Virus record (IMG/VR): IMGVR_UViG_3300042392_001626
Location: 1 to 37,237 of that record
Strand: one strand, 5' to 3'
Source: a virus
Length of the DNA stretch: 37,237 nucleotides
Shown: positions 35,370 through 37,237 of the stretch, piece by piece
How positions within the stretch are numbered: position 1 is the stretch's first letter
Layout of the letters: the number at the start of each line of letters is the position of its first letter
Notes under the pieces: model-generated
Told to the model about the DNA's origin: nothing
What the model saw: only the letters and a program-made list of their open reading frames with translations
Database searches by the model: none
Made by a program: the position numbers and the translations under genes

Positions 35370-35890
35370 AGTCTCGCTTTGATAAACTCTTTGATTTCTG
35401 CTACAAAATCTTCTTCATACAAATTATTACCATAATATTCTGGAGTCTGATAATAGTTTTTCTTAACGATTCCCATCATGTCCATCTTTGAGTTGTTATA
35501 ATGATGTGGTAGATTATCAATAAGCACATTATCTGCATCAGCGATAGGAATAGGCACGACTCCTTCGCCACCCCAACCCCACGATACACGATAATTTTGA
35601 ATGTCTTCACGGGCGTAGATGTGATCATTATCCAAACCAAACTCCCCGAGTCGATTCAGCGTTTCAGCATAGTCGCGAGTTGCAGACGTAAGAATATAAA
35701 CATTTTCTTTTCCTACTACGCTGTTATAATACTCGAAAAGTTCTTTAGCACACGGACGAATAACTGTACGATAGTTGTGCATGTCTTCACTAAGCATAAA
35801 CTCAACATACTTCTCACCCTCAAGCGGCATCGAATTTACTATAGTATGCAGGATACATTCGTCTAAATCTTGAAATATTCTTTTAATCAT
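35366..35890 (-). CDS. HAD-superfamily phosphohydrolase-like protein
   Basis: 174 residues. FQDLDECIL gives the DxD nucleophile pair (Asp8, Asp10), VYILTSATRD the Ser/Thr of motif II, and NVLIDNLPHHY the acidic motif IV strand. The overall size fits a minimal HAD such as phage 5'-nucleotidase or polynucleotide-phosphatase-like enzymes. Motif III Lys is not obvious; KENVYIL or KMDMMG could supply it. Substrate unknown. Confidence 0.75.
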   Translation of the reverse strand: MIKRIFQDLDECILHTIVNSMPLEGEKYVEFMLSEDMHNYRTVIRPCAKELFEYYNSVVGKENVYILTSATRDYAETLNRLGEFGLDNDHIYAREDIQNYRVSWGWGGEGVVPIPIADADNVLIDNLPHHYNNSKMDMMGIVKKNYYQTPEYYGNNLYEEDFVAEIKEFIKARL

Positions 35891-35925
35891 AATTTTATTT
35901 TAATATAGTTCCTTTAAATTAGTCC

Positions 35926-36060
35926 TCTAGTCCATCGCGTCCGACGGATTCACATGTCAATTCATGATCAAAGGTGCGCAAAGTGGGCGCCTGCGATACA
36001 GGCGAGTGAAGTATAAACTCATGGAGTTTACAGAGGCGTTGGAGGAAATCTTTTTATAAT
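35926..36060. other. Gene-free stretch with several hairpins, possible structured RNA
   Basis: The gap 35891-36063 has no convincing reading frame and is more GC-rich than other intergenic DNA here. It holds CGCCTG-CGATA-CAGGCG (35988-36004) and TAAACTC-ATG-GAGTTTA (36014-36030). An AGGCG at about 36033 could compete with the first CAGGCG for CGCCT. On the plus strand it ends in ATCTTTTTAT, a possible terminator tail. No tRNA clover-leaf could be drawn. Either strand could be the RNA. Confidence 0.4.
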
Positions 36061-36063
36061 TTT

Positions 36064-36498
36064 TTAACATAATTTTTCTAAAACTTTTCTAATTTCTTTT
36101 ACTCCCCATCGATTAGCGCTATGAACATAGACATATGGAAGCCAATCAATATTTTGTTTTTTACATTGCTCTACAAAATATTCAGCACAATGTTTTCCAG
36201 TCTTAATTTTTAGATTGCCATACTCAATAATTCCGGTGCTTTCAGTTACTTTATAATAGTGACGTATATGCTCTTCATCGAGATCGTGATCAAAACTTAC
36301 CGCAGCTGGCAGTCCTCTCTCTTCAATTGTCGATACAAATTCTTCATAGCTTCGAACAATTACCCAATCATCATTATCAATTCCTGATAAATTTTTTAGA
36401 CTGCTTGAGGTAATAATGACACCGCCAGAGTCTCGCTTAGGATAGATATAAGCGTGTTCTGGTTTTCTCAAGTCGTCTAAAAATAGGTTATAGCTCAC
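36064..36498 (-). CDS. Cyclic-phosphate-processing receiver-like (cREC) protein
   Basis: 144 residues. LFLDDLRKPEHAYI at the start, WVIVRSYEEFVSTIEERGLP, and VSFDHDLDEEH match the cREC layout, a receiver-type fold with an acidic DD and a DHDL motif in place of a phosphoacceptor. TGKHCAEYFVEQCK follows. Proteins of this kind are predicted to handle 2',3'-cyclic phosphate ends of RNA or nucleotides. The biochemical role is a family prediction. Overlaps the thioredoxin gene by 11 bases. Confidence 0.8.
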   Translation of the reverse strand: MSYNLFLDDLRKPEHAYIYPKRDSGGVIITSSSLKNLSGIDNDDWVIVRSYEEFVSTIEERGLPAAVSFDHDLDEEHIRHYYKVTESTGIIEYGNLKIKTGKHCAEYFVEQCKKQNIDWLPYVYVHSANRWGVKEIRKVLEKLC

Positions 36499-36829
36499 TA
36501 GTTTCCTTTATCTTTTGAAATATTTTATCGCTTCCAGTAATTAATTCATGACCATCATTGCCAAACACTACGAGTGTTGGAACAGATTTGATGCCATGAT
36601 CTTTAAAAAACATTTGATCTGTGTCCATGTCTATAATTTCAACTGACAAACCTTCTTTTACGATTTGTGCCTTTAATGCTTGACATGGACCACACCATGT
36701 CGCTGATGCTAATTTAAGAGTAGGTTTCATGCTCTTTTTTCTAAAAATAAAATCATAGTTTTCACGACCCTGTGCCGAAAAAACTTTAGATTGTATCTGA
36801 TCTCCAGTAATGTCGTTTGTACTTGCCAT
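36488..36829 (-). CDS. Thioredoxin with phage N-terminal extension
   Basis: 113 residues. WCGPC at the active site is preceded by TLKLASAT and followed by the cis-Pro loop SVPTLVVF, so residues 33-113 are a complete thioredoxin fold that can reduce the class I ribonucleotide reductase. Residues 1-32 (STNDITGDQIQSKVFSAQ, then YDFIF) look like a small domain that I have seen on its own in other phages. Met33 (MKPTLKLA) could be an alternative start giving plain thioredoxin. Confidence 0.85.
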   Translation of the reverse strand: MASTNDITGDQIQSKVFSAQGRENYDFIFRKKSMKPTLKLASATWCGPCQALKAQIVKEGLSVEIIDMDTDQMFFKDHGIKSVPTLVVFGNDGHELITGSDKIFQKIKETSEL

Positions 36830-36831
36830 CC

Positions 36832-37038
36832 TTATTCGAAAAGTTTTTCTTGTGCTAGCGCATCATACTTGCTGTCTCCAACAGACGAGTTGAAAACATA
36901 GTCGAAAAGCCAATCAGAGTCGCAGTCGACGCGTTCGCACAACTCAGAGTATGCCTCGTCTTGAAGACGCGCAAGCTCGACGACCTTCACCTTGCACTCT
37001 TCAACGAGTGCCTTTTGTGTTTGGTTTAACTTCTTCAT
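36832..37038 (-). CDS. Hypothetical small helical protein
   Basis: 68 residues from MKKLNQTQKALVEECKVKVV, with helices ARLQDEAYSELCERV and DWLFDYVFN. The Met at 37038 reduces the overlap with the upstream frame and is preferred over 37071. No family recognised. Confidence 0.58.
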   Translation of the reverse strand: MKKLNQTQKALVEECKVKVVELARLQDEAYSELCERVDCDSDWLFDYVFNSSVGDSKYDALAQEKLFE

Positions 37039-37162
37039 ATCTTTCTTTTGATCGGTTATAAGCAAGTGCAAGATTTAGTTGCTGAATCGTGTGTTCAGCA
37101 CATTCAAAAACTTTACCACGAAACGTGTAAAGCTTAATTTTATTGTTCGTACCATTTGTCAT
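37001..37162 (-). CDS. Hypothetical small protein (53 residues)
   Basis: MTNGTNNKIKLYTFRGKVFE, then CAEHTIQQLNLALAYNRSKE. It looks protein-like (balanced, amphipathic) but overlaps the neighbouring genes by 38 and 23 bases, so it is less certain. No family recognised. Confidence 0.45.
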   Translation of the reverse strand: MTNGTNNKIKLYTFRGKVFECAEHTIQQLNLALAYNRSKERYEEVKPNTKGTR

Positions 37163-37235
37163 GTTTTTCTCTGTATTCTTTGATTAAAAATTTAATATTA
37201 CTCAACGCGTTGCCAAGATCTTCTTCATCAAACAT
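37140..37235 (-). CDS. Small protein at window edge, perhaps incomplete
   Basis: Visible codons read MFDEEDLGNALSNIKFLIKE, ending YREKHDKWYEQ. The ATG at 37235 is two bases from the window end, so the gene may start further upstream. Charged helical peptide, no family recognised. Confidence 0.45.
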   Translation of the reverse strand: MFDEEDLGNALSNIKFLIKEYREKHDKWYEQ

Positions 37236-37237
37236 TG

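Noticed and set aside
35926-36060. A tRNA gene
   Set aside because: Hairpins are present, but no set of four arms with a 7-base acceptor, GGTTCRA loop and anticodon stem could be drawn on either strand.
1-37237. CRISPR arrays, insertion sequences, integrase or attachment sites
   Set aside because: No regularly spaced repeats, transposase-like proteins or integrase motifs were seen. The only longer direct repeats are the 24-base match at about 29053/29292, the 14-base -35 boxes and the ~19-base start-region repeat near 33035/33347.

Overview
The window is a segment of a T4-like (tailed, contractile) bacteriophage genome. Recognisable T4-type genes include the start of RNase H, nrdA and nrdB, uvsX, a gp41-type DnaB-family helicase and a dCMP hydroxymethylase close to T4 gp42. 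The base composition is AT-rich, almost every gene is on the minus strand, and many genes overlap by the four bases ATGA. Several structural and capsid genes resemble families known from marine T4-like phages. The host cannot be read from the sequence. Few genes have a Shine-Dalgarno site.

Layout. 1-5235: start of RNase H, two GIY-YIG proteins, a zinc-ribbon protein, and nrdA/nrdB with an HNH homing gene between them on the plus strand. 5270-17884: a late block with virion proteins and a series of proteins whose N-termini resemble the T4 capsid-targeting peptide. That series includes a nucleotidyltransferase, a ligase-like protein, a nuclease-like protein, an Arg-rich protein and an AAA+ ATPase. 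17925-20547: the replicative helicase, broken in two through its P-loop by an atypically split intein, with an HNH gene on the opposite strand between the halves. 20516-25147: 2OG oxygenase, UvsX, and an apparent DNA-modification set (glycosyltransferase-like, Nmad1/DUF1599-like, dCMP hydroxymethylase). 25225-37235: small early genes, mostly of unknown function. Among them are a secreted 3D-domain protein, a metallopeptidase-like protein, an IMPDH/GMP reductase, a SemiSWEET-like membrane protein, an LpxH-like phosphoesterase, a YopX-domain protein, a HAD protein, a cREC protein and a thioredoxin.

Regulation visible in the sequence. Nine minus-strand promoters follow (G/A)TTTAC or GTGTAC, 17-18 bases, TATAAT, as in T4 early promoters. 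TATAAATA boxes, the T4 late-promoter word, lie mainly in the late block and before both plus-strand homing genes. Several -10 or late boxes sit exactly 5-7 bases before an ATG, which would give leaderless mRNAs.

The most notable element is the fractured helicase. The N-half ends in an 18-residue N-intein starting with Cys, and the C-half starts with a 122-residue C-intein ending His-Asn. Only splicing would rebuild the GTGCGKS Walker A motif.
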